Below, one piece after another: positions 15,701 to 25,500 of a stretch of DNA of 64,000 nucleotides; within the stretch, counting starts at the first letter, position 1, and every line of letters begins with the position of its first letter. The notes under the pieces were generated by a model that was given only the letters and a program-made list of their open reading frames with translations, was not told the origin of the DNA and did not search any database. The stretch comes from Enchytraeus crypticus. Taxonomy: Eukaryota > Annelida > Clitellata > Enchytraeida > Enchytraeidae. The DNA is taken from contig CAJHZI010000421.1 in assembly GCA_905160935.1 (NCBI GenBank), forward strand, positions 124,001 through 188,000, given 5' to 3'. A program made the position numbers and the translations under genes.

Positions 15701-18553
15701 ATAAATGCGTATGTCGGTTTGATAACACTGGATCAACACATATTTTTGCGTTTACGATACAAAGGCGAGGTTGATGAATTGAAATCAAAGTTATATAATT
15801 ATGTTGTAGGTGAACTAGCGTTTAATCTTAAACTGTTTAATTAGGTGCATTTATTTGATAAAAACAGTGTGTAATCTTTTAAGTTAGAAATGCGTTAGAA
15901 AAAAGCTAACTCATTCTTTGAGTTCGAGTAACTCAAATGTACAGTAATATGAATTAATTCATTTCTGTTAAACTGGTTTTTTTTATTTTCTAACTCCGAA
16001 AATGAGTTAGTGCCCATAACAGTGAATTGGATGACGCAGGAATATTTTATCATGATATGTTCGTTGTTCTAGATTGTATGACACAGGAATTAAGCTTATC
16101 ATGACATTCTTTTTGTTCTAGATTGTATGACACAGGAATTAAGCTTATCATGACATTCTTTTTGTTCTAGATTGTATGACACAGGAATTAAGCTTAACAT
16201 GACATTCTTTTTGTTCTAGATTGGATGACCCAGGGACTAATCCGTGGTGCAGACTTTTAACGACAATGATGCGTGCGGACATTGAGGATTCAATTCCTCA
16301 CGTAATCAGCATCGTTCTCAATCTGCACAAGACCAATGACCTACCGTGCAAGGTTGATATCTCATCACAAGTTATTGTGTACTAGTCATATGCTTCATAA
16401 ATCAATAAAATTGAAGGTTATGGCTGGATAACGTATATATATATATATATATATATATTATGTATTATATATATATAAATTATATATATATGTAATATAT
16501 ATATATCAAACTTTATTTCACCCAAATGCTGCAAATGGCTCGCTAGGCTTTGAGCTTCCCTATATAGCATTTCTAAATGAGTTCAATAGTGCAAATGAAT
16601 AATATTTACTGTCTTCAAATTTGACAAAAATCCGTTTTTATCAATAGACTTTTATCATGGATGCTATGAATGTTACAAGTACTCATACAAAACTGCAGAT
16701 CATTTATTTTTAGACCTGAAATACTTTAAATAGAGCTCTATTGAATGTATATTCTAGACTATTAGTTTAGGATTTATTCAGATTTAGCGCTTCCAGAGCA
16801 TACAATAGAATTAGCACAGCGATAGATTCGAGTAAATGAATAGAACTAATGAATGTAACATATAAATTTTGGATCCTGCTTAGCTTACTATAATAAGATG
16901 GAAACTGTCATTCAACCTTCGTTTCAAAGATTGAAAGTAAGCAGCTGTAGAGTCTAGACCCTAGATTAAAGTTAGAAATTAAAATTGGATTTATTTTTTC
17001 CCTTTCAGTTCTTTTGCGAATGGACTTTCTTGAACTATGTCCACTCGGTCTTTATGCTCCCGTGAGTGATTGATCTTTAATGAAGTGATTATTTTCTTGA
17101 TAGATTGAATGCCTTTATTGGTATGTGTTGTAGTGTACAAGATATGTAGCAGATACTCTCATGGATTTGTCGCCAAATAATGGTTCAGCTGCAGCCAAAT
17201 GCTTACTATCAAGCTCTCATACAGAACTCAACGAGTATGCGACAGAGCTGCTTCATAGTTTACCAGGGGTTAGTTATTCTTTCTCTCTCTAGAATATAAC
17301 TTAGTTCCCATTCAGCTCTCATCTGAATTTGCAGTACTTCAAATAAAAAACAATTAAAATCAGTGGTTATTCATAGCGTTGTTTCTTTGTCCTTGTTCAA
17401 CGATGACCTTCATAAAGTGGTTGCTTTGAAATTACCTAACTATCCTGCGAACTCCAGAGCTTCACTCTTGTATACAAGATTGAAGCTCTGGAGTTCGCAG
17501 GATAGTTAGGTAATTTCAAATCAAAATTAGGTAATCGTTTTCTTGTGAAGTATTTAATAAGTTAAAGCTATATTCAAGATGAGAACCTTCCTCGGATTCA
17601 AGTAACACATTATGGGATATAAGATTTTTATGAATAGGCTAAAACAGGTGGTTACAAGATATTGTTACATGGGCACAGTTGTTTCTCTTTATGGCTACAA
17701 ATATGTGCAATATGTTTTAATAAATTTCTTATGCGCAACCTTGTGTTACGACTAAAGTGTGTAAGTAACTCATTCGGTTCAACGAGGACAGAGTTTACTG
17801 GTTTAGACTAGTGGTCCTAACTACCTACAATAGTTGACGAAATAAACAGGAATGTGCACTTGAGTGAAGGAGCGATAAACTTGATTAACATAAGTATGTC
17901 CTGTGCAACTAGAAGAATAAAAAATTAGGCGTATTTACTGGTTCAATTTTTGTTTGTTGTTGTTATAAAGAATCCCCGTGTTGTGTCCGGGTTGCTTGAA
18001 GAATAGACCAACCATGTAAATTTGTCGTAGAAGGCGACATAAAACTAGATCCAAACCGACGTCAGAAAGGTCATTCGGTTGGTGAGCGCCTAGGCTAAAA
18101 ATTGCTACAAAAACTTATACAACTGGATATTTGAAAGTCTATTCGCGTTCTGACCCTGGTTAAACTGGGATTTTTAAGGGAAGATGATGATGATGATAAT
18201 GTTGTTATGAAGAAGCTGCGGTGACACATCTTTATATTGTTTTGTTGTGTCTGTAGAGCTGTGATGATGCTGATCTGTTTGACCTGATCATAAAGTGTTG
18301 TATCATCGCTAGCGTCACGACAAGCTCAATCTACCCTAAACTCATCAGTTTCGTTCTATCCAAGCAGCAGACTGCGGATGTGGAAATCGCGCCCCCTTAC
18401 TATTTGCATGTAGATACAGTTGTCAGTCAGCTGCAGGAGGCGGGACTACACCATGAAGCCGATAATCTGCTGAGTCAGCATAGAGCTGTCAGCAAGGCAT
18501 CCAACACTCTCGATACAGCTATCAATGCTTTCTCGCGCTTCTTTAAGAGATAA
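95..18553 (+). CDS. NBAS: NBAS (neuroblastoma-amplified sequence) C-terminal part, multi-exon, 5' end outside window
   Basis: NBAS is a subunit of the ER tether that works with RINT1 and ZW10 in Golgi-to-ER retrograde transport; it also acts in nonsense-mediated decay. Exons seen: 95-213, 5271-5384, 8556-8715, 10491-10633, 12934-13042, 13508-13594, 13884-14040, 16234-16347, 17009-17061, 17134-17268 and 18257-18553, ending in TAA. Together they give about 495 residues, roughly the last fifth of the family's usual ~2,370. Family-like stretches include INYKQLIDG, CLFDLSRS, LLDGQPLEV, TNPWCRLLTTMM and the C-terminal segment SQLQEAGLHHEADNLL. Phases agree from exon 3 onward. Exon 2 ends in phase 0 but exon 3 needs two bases, so at least one exon between 5384 and 8556 is unidentified; a phase-compatible but weak candidate is 5704-5756. 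About 30 residues also seem absent between exons 1 and 2. The assignment rests on remembered family similarity over many exons and is firm; individual splice sites are less sure. Confidence 0.9.
933..1050 (+). mobile_element. Family B short interspersed repeat, partial
   Basis: It matches the left part of the fuller copy at 40626-40993: a CCCG..GTGTGG head, ACTGCAGAATAGGGCAAC, an AAGAGGC.ACTAAGGCA block and GGGGACCCA.CTCAC. LINE-A sequence follows directly on the same strand. Confidence 0.7.
1077..1370 (+). pseudogene. LINE-A C-terminal fragment
   Basis: In frame, with lesions, it reads like the C-terminus of a LINE ORF2: RNRNKSWIGHSIRG, then ALEGRLQGKG, then a remnant of the MKRKAEDR block. 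It ends with the shared 3' tail CATGGACxTGCC..AGGCAGTGCACTAG. Stops and frameshifts show decay. LINE-A is my local name; the clade is probably RTE-like but is not settled. Confidence 0.75.
1943..2212 (+). mobile_element. Family D element with LINE-A 3' tail
   Basis: The head, GTAAACAGGATTGTTTTCTC, and the block around GACGCCCCTG match the copy at 54545-54793. The right half is the LINE-A tail, with CATGGACCTGCCAGTAGGAAGTGCATT, and the element ends in a GA microsatellite. The structure is that of a non-autonomous element using LINE-A's 3' end. Confidence 0.75.
3214..3627 (-). pseudogene. LINE-A C-terminal fragment
   Basis: Read on the minus strand it runs from a decayed LINE ORF2 C-terminus to the tail AGTGCACT-type end at 3214. 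It matches the other LINE-A tails block by block. It abuts an AT microsatellite at its upstream edge. Confidence 0.7.
3629..3682. repeat. (AT)n microsatellite
   Basis: Uninterrupted AT dinucleotides over about 54 bases. Confidence 0.98.
4256..5010 (-). pseudogene. LINE-A ORF2 C-terminal fragment, best-preserved copy on this strand
   Basis: The minus strand is open at 4679-4960 and contains MKINITKTKV, then NITINGTRLEQVKSFKY and [20 protein letters not shown]. This is the thumb/C-terminal segment typical of APE-type LINEs. Downstream (lower coordinates) comes a degraded WIGH/GRPR/MKRKAEDREEW segment, then the 3' tail and a CT tract (GA on the sense strand). Confidence 0.85.
5016..5170 (-). 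mobile_element. Family D element, partial, with LINE-A tail
   Basis: The block GATATACCATTATTCTTGG followed by GGGCCCCCTATG is the reverse complement of the family D body at 1943-2212. The segment 5016-5090 is the LINE-A tail in the same orientation. Confidence 0.65.
6780..6960. repeat. (GATT)n / (ATTC)n short tandem tracts
   Basis: Tetranucleotide GATT runs occur at about 6795-6816 and 6929-6957, with ATTC/ATTCATTC runs between them. Confidence 0.85.
7183..7243. repeat. Short tandem triplicate, 19-22 bp unit
   Basis: TTCATGAAATATTAG recurs three times, two of the copies preceded by GCCTC. Confidence 0.9.
7815..7853. repeat. (CT)n microsatellite
   Basis: About 19 uninterrupted TC/CT dinucleotides. 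Confidence 0.98.
8015..8245 (-). mobile_element. Possible 5S-rRNA-derived SINE-like repeat
   Basis: On the minus strand it contains TTAGCGCAGTCGGTTAAG, an A-box-like stretch. This is followed by GGTTAGTACTT.TGGGCGACC and CCTTGGAAGACCGAGTGTTG, which resembles the 3' half of 5S rRNA (known form GGTTAGTACTTGGATGGGAG). A second copy lies at 61450-61710, so it is a dispersed family. Confidence 0.5.
8934..9225 (+). mobile_element. SINE-2, tRNA-derived
   Basis: An A-box-like TGGCGTAACATTCAGAATG is followed by a B-box-like GGGTTTAAAGCCC. A ~200-bp body with GATGGATATCCCCTTGG and GAACCTGTAAAG.GGTCTC follows, then a (TAT)n tail. It matches the copy at 39808-40100 over the full length, on the same strand. 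Confidence 0.85.
9515..9645 (-). mobile_element. SINE-1, tRNA-derived, copy 1
   Basis: On the minus strand: GGCTGGAGCCATTGGCGATGTCGGTAAGATA (A box in two parts) and a B box GGGTTCAAATCC, followed by GGGCTCGCCCGTCAC and the conserved body ending near ACGTTTACATTAGC. Some of the quoted stretch is split here only for brevity. Confidence 0.85.
10018..10060. repeat. Direct duplication of a ~21-bp unit
   Basis: TATACTAATTTTCCATTGTT occurs twice in tandem in an NBAS intron. Confidence 0.95.
10680..10865 (-). mobile_element. Mixed family B / family C fragments
   Basis: 10685-10790 matches family B (CCCTTCACAAAG and GGTTTCCCGTTGC blocks). 10795-10865 matches the head of family C (ACGGTTGGTCTACTCTTCA, seen on the minus strand as TGAAGAGTAGACCAACCGT). 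A CT tract lies just upstream (10645-10675). Confidence 0.65.
12075..12345 (+). pseudogene. LINE-A C-terminal fragment with 3' tail
   Basis: It encodes decayed NKNWMGHVGP..GNGL and EGKMEGQKVRGN, a [18 protein letters not shown] block, then CATGGACCTGCCAATAGG and a GA-rich end. Confidence 0.75.
12700..12785. repeat. (TA)n microsatellite
   Basis: A long TA run with TTTA variants. Predicted ORFs of Tyr-Ile repeats here are an artefact of the dinucleotide. Confidence 0.97.
14594..14868 (+). mobile_element. Family C element
   Basis: The head, CCGTGTTGCTTCCGAGTTGC..GAAGAATAGACCA, matches other copies. So do CAACGTCAGAAAGAGCATTC, GGTTGGTGAGCGCCTAGGCT and the 3' block CCC.AGTTAAACTGGGATTCAAGG, which is the LINE-B tail. 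Confidence 0.85.
14990..15320 (+). pseudogene. LINE-E C-terminal fragment
   Basis: With frameshifts it encodes RRLKKLLRISYIKLVTNESL, an arginine-rich RRMKWA stretch and a PKRKLIETYGG block. These follow the order of LINE C-termini of the type RILRI.Y..HVTNE / RRRRLRWAGH / GRPKKTW. Clade not assigned. Confidence 0.55.
15290..15385. repeat. Local duplication of GACTGGATGGAACCAGTCCT
   Basis: The 20-base block occurs twice about 50 bases apart. It is itself partly palindromic (GACTGG..CCAGTC). Confidence 0.8.
16026..16233 (+). repeat. 49-bp tandem repeat spanning an NBAS 3' splice site
   Basis: Three near-identical 49-bp units (16073-16121, 16122-16170, 16171-16219), preceded by one diverged unit (16026-16072), end in TTCTAG immediately before the exon region. 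Each unit begins ATTGTATGACACAGGAAT, which matches ATTGGATGACCCAGGGACT at the start of the real exon region (16220). The array is therefore a tandem duplication of the acceptor and the first bases of the exon. Each copy carries a decoy CAG|G. Confidence 0.85.
16348..17008 (+). other. Probable GC-AG intron of NBAS
   Basis: The downstream exon 17009-17061 must be read as TT then CTT TTG CGA to keep the family-like ...FLELC... frame and join in phase to the next exon. That requires the upstream exon to end in phase 1. The obvious GT after AAG (16353) gives phase 0, but the GC in CCGT|GCAAGG (16348) gives phase 1 and matches the GC-AG donor consensus closely. The intron also contains a (TA)n tract at about 16433-16506. 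Confidence 0.55.
17425..17520. repeat. 96-bp near-perfect palindrome in an NBAS intron
   Basis: Positions 17425-17472 are the reverse complement of 17473-17520 with a single mismatch (c17465 against t17480). The centre is TCTTGTATACAAGA. RNA from either strand would fold into one 48-bp hairpin. No flanking target duplication or similarity to the other repeats here is evident. Confidence 0.95.
17971..18202 (+). mobile_element. Family C element with (GAT)n tail
   Basis: CCGTGTTGTGTCCGGGTTGC, then TTGAAGAATAGACCAACC, GTAGAAGGCGAC and CATTCGGTTGGTGAGCGCCT. The end is GTTAAACTGGGATTTTTAAGG followed by GATGATGATGATGAT. It lies about 50 bases before the last NBAS exon. Confidence 0.85.
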
Positions 18554-19365
18554 AATATGATGCGCAAAACTTATAGTTTCAGACGCATTAATATTAATGT
18601 TCCTTTGGAATGGTTGGAGCTTTTGATGATGTCCACGATATACTTATTTTAATAGATTTAATTAAAATTTGCAAGTATTATTTATATACTAAAAGTAGCA
18701 TATTGTTTCAGAGTGCAACTAGGCCATCATATGACGTCAAGCCCTCAACATTAGATGTAACAATTAACTTGCTTCTTTGATAAATTGTCTTTATCTTCCG
18801 GTTTTTTCGGTGTCAGTTTAAGGAAATTTTGATCAGTGATACTTTATATCAGCTATATTTAAGGACTAATTTTCTTTATGGTACTTGCTTGACTTCTTGT
18901 AACTCGAAAGATTTTTTCGTCATATTCTGCTATCCCACGATGTTCTTCAGGAAACTCTTGTTCGAAGTACTTTCGAAGATCAATTAATGAGTATAATCTT
19001 TTGGGTTCATGTTCAGTATGTATTTGTAAAAAGTGACTTAGCAGTTATTGAGTAAGGCAATGAGAATCATCTAAAACTATCTTTTCCTAAGAGAAAGAGG
19101 GTATTGTATTCTATTTATCATTGGTAGTCTGTTCTGGAATAACATTTTAGTCTACACTATACGTGCCTTTTGGACGAACACTGGAGAATCTTTGCCTCTA
19201 CATGTATCGAATACAATATATAAATGACATTTAAATAAGATTTCAATTTCTAGTCTTTTGCTTTATATGCTACTACTTTTTACTATACTTTTAAGGGAGA
19301 GTCAGTGTGCAATCAGATATGATCCTATAGTATTGCTTATACATGTAAATCTATGTATCCACAGT

Positions 19366-19371
19366 AATAAA
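19366..19371 (+). promoter_or_regulatory. Candidate NBAS polyadenylation signal
   Basis: A canonical AATAAA lies about 810 bases after the NBAS stop codon. It is the first canonical hexamer I noticed downstream of the stop; use is inferred only. Confidence 0.35.
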
Positions 19372-20009
19372 CATATCGCTGGTTAACTCGTGTCTTGTTA
19401 ACAGATTGTAATTTAATTTTGTTGCCTTTCTTAGTCAAAAAACGAAAGGAAAACTAAAATATAAACAATAGACATAATTTCGTATTTACAGGATACATTG
19501 TCATATAAATTTCTATTGTAAAGAAAAGACAATAACCCTCTTTAGAATAAACTGAATTGTAATATAATTATCAAAATTAACGGTGTACAACACTCGTGTG
19601 TTAAAACTTGAAACTTCTTACAACACTCATCACTATAAAACTAAATAGAATTGCTAAATAAAGCAGTGATGATTCATATTTTCAAATATAACTAAAGTTA
19701 ACTACTAAAAAATTAAAAGTTAGAGCAATGTATATAAGTAGGCCTATATAGGCCTAATAAGATTTCATTTTTTAGTTAAGGATAAGTTTCAATACTTTTT
19801 TAATGTTAAAGGCAACTTTTTAAGTTTTTATCAAATATTTCTGAAGGACATGCAACTGATTATATTTGACAGATGAAAAACATTATATTTAACAAATAAA
19901 ATCTCTTTGTCATGTCACTCGTGTGACATTCAAGCAATAGTTTCAATATCGACCACGATTTAACTGAAACCTTCCAGCGATTCCTTCGGTTGCCAACCTA
20001 AACAGATCA

Positions 20010-20540
20010 CTATTAGGTACTAGTGGAATGGAGGTTTACCTGTGCAATGGTTGAATAGGAGAGGTGAAAGAGAAAAGCCTTCAACCGTCTATGAAATTGT
20101 ACGTAAAGAAGGAAAGGATGATCAGGATAAGATGTGGGGATGCGCAAAGGGGAAGGAAGAGAATTTCAGATCTGAGGAGCAGTGTGCTAGAAGGAGCGCT
20201 TGTAGAGCTTACTACGAGAAGGAATGCTAGGTCGCTATAGAGTAATAAACTTAGAGGACCTAGTAGATGACTACAGGAAGGCTGTCTCACTTGTAGTAAG
20301 TGAGACATGTAACCTTTGCCCGGGGTAGTGATAGAATTGTACGTCAGATAAGCTGCCTTGTAAACAGTGCGTTCTCAGACTTGATCTTGACTTGAGGACA
20401 CTTCAAGAGAGGAGTCACGTGGGAGTGCTTAGAGCGGCGGAAGACTGCACGTGCGGAGGAATTCTGTGTGAACTGTAATCTGTCGATCGCACAGCTTGAG
20501 ATATTCAGAAACAATTGAAGGGTCGCGTGAATAAAATGCA
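20010..20540 (-). pseudogene. LINE-C (CR1/L2-like) reverse transcriptase C-terminal fragment
   Basis: The minus-strand stretch 20344-20535 reads FLNISSCAIDRLQFTQNSSA then RAVFRRSKHSHVTPLLK. This matches the thumb-region signature (IDRLQ..QN.AAR...HITP.L..LHW) of CR1/L2-type LINEs. Downstream (20081-20308) is a degraded C-terminus with frameshifts. It is markedly less AT-rich than its surroundings. Confidence 0.7.
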
Positions 20541-20597
20541 TTATGCTGTATTAAGTTAATTTTAAAGTTCTCGAGATATTAATTATATTCAACCTTC

Positions 20598-20812
20598 TCT
20601 TTCTTTAGTGCACTGCCACGTGGCAGATTCAAGGTACATATTCATACTCAAAGTCTGTTTTCTCGCTCCATAAGAGCACTCCTTAGATCAACACGTTAAT
20701 CCTTTCACAAAGTCTATGCTTTATCCATACCTTATGTAGCCTATATCTTGGGGAAAATATGGCTTCTGAGGTGGTTTCCCGTTGCCTTCCTCAGATTCAA
20801 CCTTAGTATGGA
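20598..20812 (-). mobile_element. Family B element, partial
   Basis: It matches the 3' two thirds of the copy at 57430-57778 on the same strand: AGTGCACTGCCACGTGGCAG, CATATTCATACTCAAAGTCTG, CTCCTTAGATCAACACGTTA and GGTTTCCCGTTGCCTTCCTC. Confidence 0.8.
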
Positions 20813-21584
20813 CATATTAAATTAATATTTGTATAAACAAAAGACTATAATTAGGCCTATATTAATACTTAGATAATTAATATGTAACGGTAATGGCTAA
20901 TATGTTTTAATGGGTGATAAAACTCTCTTTCCATTGCATTGTGGTATATAGCAGTGTGTGTAAAACATCGAACTAAGCAAAAATTTGAGTTATGAAATTA
21001 AAGGATTTCAACTTTCCTATGCTTCATTAGTGAATTATTAATACAGGACGACCTTATTAGGCTAAACTCCTCTCTTATACTTTATCTATATCTTTACTTT
21101 ATCTTATACTATATCTCTCTTAAACTCACTCGTTCTTATTTTGGGTTACATCGTAACCATTGCGTACACAAAAATATAAACCACCATTTGTTATCTTTTG
21201 TGTGTTATTCCATGATCTTTGTATACAATAAAAGAATACATGTTAATTAGCGATAAATCTATATTAGTAATTAAGATATATATGAAAGAATAAAAAATAT
21301 TTCGTGGAATGAAGTTACAATATAAAAAAGGTAAGAGCTGGATAGGAGACCTTCTAAGGTTAAATGTAGATACTCCTATTGAATAGAAATTTTCGTAAAT
21401 TTGTAATTTATGAAATGCATAATACTCATAGATCAATAGTATAGAAACTTCTTGTATTTGTCATAAAAATTTTAAAAACTGATTTACAGATTTTGCCTCC
21501 ACAACATCTGGAAGCCGATCCAACTATTAATAACTCTTTGACAAACAACATTTTTATGTATACCTAATCTTCAGGATGTACATT

Positions 21585-22880
21585 GCTGTCTTAGTTACTC
21601 GTAAAATGTAGCTAGTTATAGTTACTTGAGCGAAGAAGTAACTAGTTACTAAATTTAGTTACTTTTCCAAAAAAGTAACTAGTTACTTTACTAGTTACTC
21701 AAAAAGTAACTAGGTAGTTACTAGTTACAATTCCGCTTAAAAATGAACTGTATTTTGTATGGAAATTGCTCCCATTTTGACTATTACTGTCCCCCATGAA
21801 GTTAAAATAACTTGGATATCAGTTTTTAATCCTGTTTTCTTATTTTGAAGCCAATAAACTATCAAAAATTATTCAAAATTGAAAACACTTTCCAGCCAGT
21901 AGAGGCGAGCTACTGCTAGACTCATATTCAGAATCAGTAAAAGTCACAGAATCAACTTTTGTAGATGCTGTACCAGCAAAAGTTGCAGTTTCACCGTCAC
22001 CATTATCATCAGGTTGAAAAAACTCGACTACTGTCTGAATTGGTACTGTGCTGTTGGATTTGATTGTCCAAAGTACACAATATTTACCTTAACTATCTAA
22101 AAGTATTTAACTTGAAGTAAAAATAAATTTATTATTTAAGCAATACTAAATTCAAGTGATACTTATAATAAAACCCTAAATTTTAAATAATCAGTATATT
22201 CTCTATGTCTGACTGAGCTACCATATGCTATTAAGCAGTTTATAAGATATAATATTGAATAATTCAATACATATTTTATCTCTCCTACCTGTCCTATATC
22301 ACAGAGGGCAAGTAATTAGCTAAATTTAGTTAATTCCTAGCTGTATGTCATATCCGACATGTATTAGTTGTAAATTACAATGTAGGCTACAAATAGTTAG
22401 GCATACATGAAAGTTGGCATCATGATAAATATTCCATTAATTATTGTTTGTCCAATAATGGCAACAGATCATTCCTTAAGATCAAACTAACACAGATGCG
22501 AGATCTTCCTAATAAAATTAACTTAAATTAAGATAATCATTAATTAGAAATAATTTATATTACATAAGATTAATTGAGAGTACATACTATTTAATTAAAA
22601 TATGCTAGTAATACACCAGATGGCACTACAAAGCAACCAAGAACAAAAAACGAGTCCCTTGATTTAAATAATAATATTGGTTCATTTTACATTTTTAGAT
22701 TGAGTGTTTAAGAAAACTAAATTTTAGAAACTACAAGTAACGCAAAAGTAACTAACAATTTGCGTTATTAGTTACTTGACAAAGTAACTAGTTACATACA
22801 TTAGTAACTAGTTACGCACATTAGACAGTATGATAACTTTTGACAATTTTTAAATAGTTACTGCACTAGTTACTTGAAAA
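21585..22880 (-). mobile_element. Non-autonomous or decayed hAT-like DNA transposon
   Basis: Clusters of AGTAACTAGTTACT-type motifs in both orientations occur at 21595-21735 and 22735-22880. They bracket about 1 kb of AT-rich DNA. Such subterminal clusters are typical of hAT elements. On the minus strand, 21896-22066 is open and protein-like (QTVVEFFQPDDNGDG...SEYESSSSS), perhaps a transposase scrap. Exact TIRs and an 8-bp target duplication were not located. Confidence 0.5.
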
Positions 22881-22994
22881 AGTTATATAAGCACAAATAT
22901 TCTGGAGTTCGCCACTATTCAATCTGTGTGATTCATTTAAAACAAGAGGTTCATAAATTATAACTAGTTATGCATTGTTTACTGTGTCTGTTAT

Positions 22995-23370
22995 GATTAT
23001 ATGGCATACTGAACTAAACCAATGAAGAAGTTTTTTGAAAGGGTCTGTATAGAGAGATAGTTAATAGATGTGACAAAAATAGCAAGAAAAGCTGGATAGA
23101 TACAGTATAAGGTGGAATGGTTTGCTGGAAGAATGCATTAGAGGAAGAATGCAAGGGAAAAGAGTTAGAGGTAGACCGAGACATGGGATGATCTGATAAC
23201 TAATTCATTTACATAGATGAAAAGGAAGGCTGAGGATAGAATTGGTTTTGAAAAGAAGCTGCTAAAGCTAATGTTAACGTTAGTTTCCTCACTTGAAAGC
23301 CAGTGATGGGCGAGCCCAGGATTTGAACCCCACTCATGCTGAGTTATAGGCCATGGACCTGTCGGTAGGC
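22995..23370 (+). pseudogene. LINE-A tail interrupted by SINE-1
   Basis: 23000-23250 encodes decayed LINE-A C-terminus (ERQLIDVTKIARKAG, EGRMQGKRVRGRPRHG, MKRKAEDRIG). A partial SINE-1 on the opposite strand (about 23252-23342) then interrupts, after which the LINE-A tail resumes as CATGGACCTGTCGGTAGGCAG. The SINE insertion is younger than the LINE copy. Confidence 0.75.
23252..23342 (-). mobile_element. SINE-1, tRNA-derived, copy 2 (partial)
   Basis: It contains the SINE-1 body and a B-box region (GGGTTCAAATCCTGGGCTCG on the minus strand) but lacks the A-box end. It sits inside a LINE-A tail. Confidence 0.75.
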
Positions 23371-25009
23371 AGTGCACTAGAAAAGTACTGAGTCTGTCTG
23401 ATATTACTAATTGAAAGATTGAAACTGGCTGTAGAATGTTTGGAGAGAGACAGCGTTGTGAACCATACAATATTCAAGCATGGTCACAGGGCTCATGCGA
23501 TAAGTTGATAACAGCAGTACCCTCATTGCCACTCCAAAATTAAGTATACCAGCCCATGATTTGACAGGTTTTTTTAGGAATGAAAGAGCTGATAGAAAGA
23601 ATAGTCTATTAGATTTGGCATTTTCAAGATTTTCAAGAAGGCTCAAATGACAGTATGATAACTTTAATTAATCTTATTGATTAGTATATCAACAAAATCT
23701 ATTATTCTATCTTTAGTGCTAGTTTATTTAAAATTTGCAACTTCTGTCAATTAGTAATTCTATCTCTAGTTTTTGAGTTTTATTTTGTCGTGAACATTTT
23801 TTAATATATACTTTAAAAAATAAATTTAAAATAAATAACTTTTTTTACAAATTAAAGTTAATTTGTGAAAAATGTCATTTTAGTGCTTGGTAGTTAATCT
23901 GGTTAGTTCATATACTTAACTTAGCTTAATTGTACTGGTTTAGGAATTAGTTAAGACTTGTAACGGCAGTCGTAATTTTATACCTCATCAGACACAAAAA
24001 TTGAAAATAAGAGAAAAATACAAAAACCCTCCATACATACCTTCCTAATCTTGTCTAGCTAAAACAATAGGCTATGTACCAAAACACATATGGTGCATTC
24101 AATACATTTGACATCCTAGTGCTTCATTGTATACAATGCGTATTAAGAAATATTTAAATTGTTATCCGGTTATTTAAAGTTCGCTTGGCAATATCTCATA
24201 CTGTCGTGACACTAGCTGTCAAGATTTATAGACACTTGCATCTGGAGCCTAATACTAATCAATGAATCTATTGCAGTAGACCGATTTTGGTTTGCCCAAT
24301 TGTAGTAAATCAAAGTTAAATGAAATATAGCAAGGGTAGCAATCCAAACCCTAAAAGCTTAAAAAATAAAATGTAACTAAGTTAAAATAGTTAAACACAT
24401 AGGTTATAATAAGTGGCACGATTGAACAATCGAACCTGGGACGTAAAGATCTGATATGGTATTAAAGGATATGGTAGCTTGCGTTAAACTACAGTTTAAA
24501 AGATGATTTTAATAGATCGCAATAGATAACCTGTGAAATCTATACACATGTAAGTGTAGTCAAAACAAAATTCATCGACTGCAATAGATTACGTGTATGA
24601 TACTCTAACTGGAATTTTTATTGACATCCTAGTGTAAACAAGCTGTGGATAATTTAAGCGGCTTTCATTGAAGCTCCAGCCTTTCATTTGTCGGAGCTGC
24701 TGTTCGCAGTACTAGAAAATTTGATGGTATTCAATCCACAGTATTATTGCTATTATTTGAGCACGTTTGCCGATTATTCAATGATGGGCAACATGCTTTT
24801 TAAAATATATTATGGAAATACTTCTAAACAGGCTACTAATGAAGTATTTTGATAATAGGATAATAAGATACTTTTAAGAAGTATTCTAAAAATAATAAAT
24901 GATATCGTATTTTAAAAATATTTTTCTTACAATACTTTTGGGAGATAATCAACTTCTGTTTTTGAGTAATATACTTAATTTGTATATAACCTACTTTTAA
25001 ACTTTAAAT

Positions 25010-25500
25010 CCTTTAATGCAGTGTCCATTGTTTATTACCTCCACTCATCGTCTTCCTTATTCCTCTTTATGGCTATGTACGAGTGGATCTTTAAATCATC
25101 TAACAGTCCTAATCTCGGTCTGCCTCTGCTTCTCATATCTTCCATTTTACCTTATATGACCTCCATTATTAAACTGTCTCCCCTCAGAATGTGTCCTATC
25201 CAATTTTTCTTCCTATTTCTTATGGCATTTATATATTGTCTAACTGTATCAACTCCCTTTCAGACTTCTTCATTTGTAACTTTTTGGGTCCAGTTAATCT
25301 TTTCCATTCTTCTCCAGATTCACACTTCCAATGCTTCTAATCTCCTAACATTTTATTGTCCATGTTTCACGTTCATATACTACTATAGGCCATATCAAAG
25401 TTTTCACTATCTTTCTGTTTGTGGTTTTCTTTAGACTTTTTGTAAAGAGTTCTTGCCTATTGTCGGAGGCCTGTATTGCTTGTGCAATCATACAACTTTA
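25010..25500 (-). pseudogene. LINE-A C-terminal fragment
   Basis: The reverse complement carries the degraded LINE-A C-terminal segment from the RKELL/KSLKK block to the DDLKIHSYV block. The long plus-strand ORF here is its antisense. Confidence 0.7.

Noticed and set aside
16073-16219. CRISPR-like array
   Set aside because: Units are directly contiguous without spacers and copy an animal splice site; this is a tandem duplication.
25021-25434. 137-residue plus-strand ORF
   Set aside because: It is the antisense of a LINE-A C-terminal fragment and recurs next to other LINE-A copies.
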